Shown: positions 5,501 to 6,880 of the stretch, piece after piece
Position numbering within the stretch: the stretch's first letter is position 1
How the letters are laid out: every line of letters starts with the position of its first letter
NCBI GenBank assembly: GCA_023435855.1
Contig: JAEZLG010000052.1
Location: 1 to 6,880 of the forward strand
Origin: Bacillota bacterium
GTDB lineage: Bacteria > Bacillota > Clostridia > Christensenellales > CAG-138
Direction: 5' to 3'
Length of the DNA stretch: 6,880 bases
Notes under the pieces: model-generated
The model's input: the letters and a program-made list of their open reading frames with translations, nothing else
What the model was told of the DNA's origin: nothing
Database searches by the model: none
Made by a program: the position numbers and the translations under genes

Positions 5501-6515
5501 ATACCCTCTGTTTTTTCATCTTCAGCCACGCTGCGATATCGCGCATGGTATCTTTGAAGTTTCGGGTGCTGTAGCCCAGCTCGCGCGTCGCCTTTTCGTG
5601 CGAATAGAGCGCGTTTTTGGATAACGTCATCATGGAATAGCGGGTGAAGACGGGTGTCTTTTTTGTGAGCATATAGTAAAACTCCGCAAACGGTGCAGCT
5701 GCTTTTGCCACGAACACCGGTAAATAGAGCTTTAAGCGTTTAAGGCCTGCCACATCCGAAAAGGTATTGAAAAACTCCTTAAGGTCGATAAAGCGGTTGG
5801 AGAGTATGTAGCATTCACCGCGTCGGCCCTTTTGTGCCGCGAGTAGTATGCCTTCAGCCACGTCGCGTACATCCACAAAGTCGAACCCGCCGCGTATGGC
5901 GATTTTAAAACGGCCTCGCACGAGCTTTTTAAGCATGGTAGGGTTGTTGGCTGTATCCTGCCCGTTGGGGCCTATGATGCCTGCCGGATGTACAACTACG
6001 GCATCAAGATCTGTTTTCGCTGCGTTAAGCACATGCTGTGTTGCTTCCGCTTTTGTTTTGGCGTACTGACCGTGCACGCTCTCTGGGCTAAACTCGTAAA
6101 CTTCGCCCATCATCTGCCCATCGGGCAAAAGGGGAATAGCATGCACGGAGCTTACATAAACGAGCCGCTTCACACTGTGGGCAATGCACACGTCCACGAT
6201 GTTTTTTGTGCCGCCCACGTTCACCCCGTAGATGCGCGGGTCTTTTTTCTCGCTGATGCTTATAATGCCCGCGCAGTGGATCAGCACAAATTGCGCGCCA
6301 TCTGCGTTTTCAAAAAGCGGGTCGAGTGAAGCCCTGTCGCATACATTACCGCGATACTCGCTCAAAAGGCGCGTGTCATACGCCACAAAATCCGGAATCT
6401 CTTCGTTTTGAAGCAAGAATGCCCGTACCGTATCACCTCGTTTTATGAGCGCATCGACAACATAGCTGCCCAAATGCCCCGCAGCACCCGTTACGATGTA
6501 AATGATTTTTTCCAT
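5499..6515 (-). CDS. NAD(P)-dependent epimerase/dehydratase family protein (extended SDR)
   Basis: I place the start at the ATG at 6515 (338 residues), because GAGGAGG at 6530-6524 sits 8 bases before it. The ATG 21 bases further upstream would put this ribosome binding site inside the coding region. The N-terminus IIYIVTGAAGHLGSYVVDAL carries the NAD(P) motif GxxGxxG (G10, G13, G16). D60 in GNVCD and HCAGI at 80-84 are usual cofactor-binding positions. The catalytic set is S122/S123 in YVSSVHA and Y151/K155 in YAKTK, so the enzyme should be active. VVVHPAGIIGPNG (173-185) and FDFVDVRDVAEG (211-222) are typical of dihydroflavonol-4-reductase-like and 3-beta-HSD-like extended SDRs. The substrate cannot be told. 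There is no membrane segment of conviction, though 264-285 is hydrophobic. It is divergent from a TetR-type gene and converges on the glycerol operon, with no functional link to it visible. Confidence 0.92.
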   Translation of the reverse strand: MEKIIYIVTGAAGHLGSYVVDALIKRGDTVRAFLLQNEEIPDFVAYDTRLLSEYRGNVCDRASLDPLFENADGAQFVLIHCAGIISISEKKDPRIYGVNVGGTKNIVDVCIAHSVKRLVYVSSVHAIPLLPDGQMMGEVYEFSPESVHGQYAKTKAEATQHVLNAAKTDLDAVVVHPAGIIGPNGQDTANNPTMLKKLVRGRFKIAIRGGFDFVDVRDVAEGILLAAQKGRRGECYILSNRFIDLKEFFNTFSDVAGLKRLKLYLPVFVAKAAAPFAEFYYMLTKKTPVFTRYSMMTLSKNALYSHEKATRELGYSTRNFKDTMRDIAAWLKMKKQRV

Positions 6516-6523
6516 ATCGTTTT

Positions 6524-6530
6524 CCTCCTC
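6524..6530 (-). promoter_or_regulatory. Ribosome binding site deciding the dehydrogenase start
   Basis: On the minus strand GAGGAGG is followed by AAAACGAT and then ATG (6515). This near-perfect match with 8-base spacing favours the internal methionine over the upstream ATG at 6536. Confidence 0.8.
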
Positions 6531-6638
6531 GGTCATAAACCCGCAAAATCGTTACGCGTACTTACAAAGATAGTATCTGCAAGTGCGCATACATTCTTAT
6601 TCCGTGTTCACAAAACTGCCATAATTACGAACAGGCTA

Positions 6639-6667
6639 TTGTAATACGAACACAGTTATATTATAAT
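6639..6667 (+). promoter_or_regulatory. Predicted upstream promoter toward the TetR-type gene
   Basis: TTGTAA (6639-6644) and TATAAT (6662-6667) are 17 bases apart on the plus strand. The -10 box shares bases 6662-6665 with the -10 box of the opposite promoter, so the two cannot be occupied together. It would give a leader of about 140 bases. Confidence 0.4.
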
Positions 6668-6688
6668 AACGAGATGAGAGATAAACAA
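6660..6688 (-). promoter_or_regulatory. Predicted sigma-70-type promoter for the dehydrogenase gene
   Basis: On the minus strand TTGTTT (6688-6683) and TATAAT (6665-6660) are 17 bases apart. Transcription would start near 6653 and leave a leader of about 138 bases before the ATG at 6515. The leader contains two small palindromes, TACGCGTA (6553-6560) and AGATAGTATCT (6568-6578). Confidence 0.55.
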
Positions 6689-6736
6689 CAGTCAGTTCGT
6701 TACCTGTTGCACGTTGGCAGGCATACCTCGCGCAAA

Positions 6737-6766
6737 TTGTCGGGAAAAGCGCAAAATTTCTATAAT
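6737..6766 (+). promoter_or_regulatory. Predicted proximal promoter of the TetR-type gene
   Basis: TTGTCG (6737-6742) and a perfect TATAAT (6761-6766) are separated by 18 bases. Transcription would begin near 6773, about 40 bases before the ATG at 6814. Confidence 0.5.
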
Positions 6767-6813
6767 TCGCTTGAGCCGGAAGGATAACACTTTAAAAATA
6801 AGAAGAGGTAACC

Positions 6814-6880
6814 ATGGAAGAAAAAATTGACCGCAGGGTAAAGTACACAAAAATGGTTCTCAAGCAAAGCCTCTTGGAGC
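6814..6880 (+). CDS. TetR/AcrR-family transcriptional regulator, N-terminal fragment
   Basis: The ATG at 6814 follows AGAAGAGG (6801-6808) by 5 bases. The 22 visible codons read MEEKIDRRVKYTKMVLKQSL followed by LE, and the gene then leaves the window. The pattern DRRVxxTKxxLxxSLLE is typical of the first helix of TetR-type DNA-binding domains in Firmicutes, before the helix-turn-helix. Such proteins are dimeric repressors that release DNA on binding a small molecule, often controlling a divergent gene. The divergent dehydrogenase is therefore a likely target, by inference. The ligand cannot be guessed, and the fragment is too short to exclude another family. Confidence 0.7.
   Translation, partial: MEEKIDRRVKYTKMVLKQSLLE

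Larger units (their letters stand above)
6605..6700. promoter_or_regulatory. Repeated GAACA half-sites in the divergent promoter region, possible operator
   Basis: TACGAACA occurs twice in direct orientation (6626-6633 and 6645-6652), 19 bases apart. Inverted partners are TGTTC at 6605-6609 and GTTCGT at 6695-6700. The second TACGAACA overlaps the start region of the minus promoter and the spacer of the plus promoter. The outer bases GTTAT (6655-6659) and ATAAC (6666-6670) also frame the shared -10 region. This placement fits an operator for the adjacent regulator, but no full palindrome of TetR type stands out. Confidence 0.3.

Noticed and set aside
6516..6536. Seven-residue N-terminal extension (MTEEEND) of the dehydrogenase
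   Set aside because: The extension encodes the GAGGAGG ribosome binding site of the downstream ATG, and the Rossmann strand starts directly after that ATG.
1..6880. CRISPR array, tRNA or rRNA genes, phage or defence genes
   Set aside because: I saw no regularly spaced repeats, no cloverleaf and no proteins of these kinds; the intergenic repeats are hairpins and not spaced arrays.

Overview
The window looks like chromosomal DNA of a mid-GC, probably anaerobic clostridial-type Firmicute. I infer this from four things: a GlpP-type RNA antiterminator next to glpK, a glycerol kinase that keeps the histidine phosphorylated by HPr in Firmicutes, strong GGAGG-type ribosome binding sites, and a glycerol-3-phosphate oxidation module of the clostridial type instead of an aerobic GlpD. 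The species cannot be named from the sequence.

Positions 1-5041 hold the 3' part of a glycerol operon, all on the plus strand and tightly packed. The order is the end of glpP (antiterminator), glpK (glycerol kinase), a GlpA-like FAD dehydrogenase with a C-terminal [2Fe-2S] BFD domain, a pyridine-nucleotide-type FAD/NAD(P) oxidoreductase, and a small cysteine-rich DUF1667 (COG3862-type) protein. The likely flow is glycerol to glycerol 3-phosphate (GlpK) to dihydroxyacetone phosphate (GlpA-like), with electrons leaving through the iron-sulfur domain and the second flavoprotein. The transporter, the promoter and any GlpP target leader must lie to the left of the window. The operon ends at a perfect 36-base palindrome that can form a terminator.

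Positions 5042-5498 contain no gene but are full of secondary structure. In order they hold the terminator palindrome, a pair of opposed GTAGGGGC-hairpin repeats, a MITE-like element of about 132 bp with imperfect terminal inverted repeats, and four back-to-back hairpins downstream of the convergent gene.

Positions 5499-6515 encode, on the minus strand, an NAD(P)-dependent extended short-chain dehydrogenase/epimerase. Its promoter region (6516-6813) is shared with a divergent gene that starts at 6814 and leaves the window after 22 codons. That gene looks like a TetR-family regulator. The divergent promoters overlap and carry repeated GAACA half-sites, so the regulator may control itself and the dehydrogenase.

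I found no clearly new system. The points most worth checking are the three-protein glycerol-3-phosphate oxidation module, whose electron acceptor is not obvious, and the structured repeats between the two transcription units.
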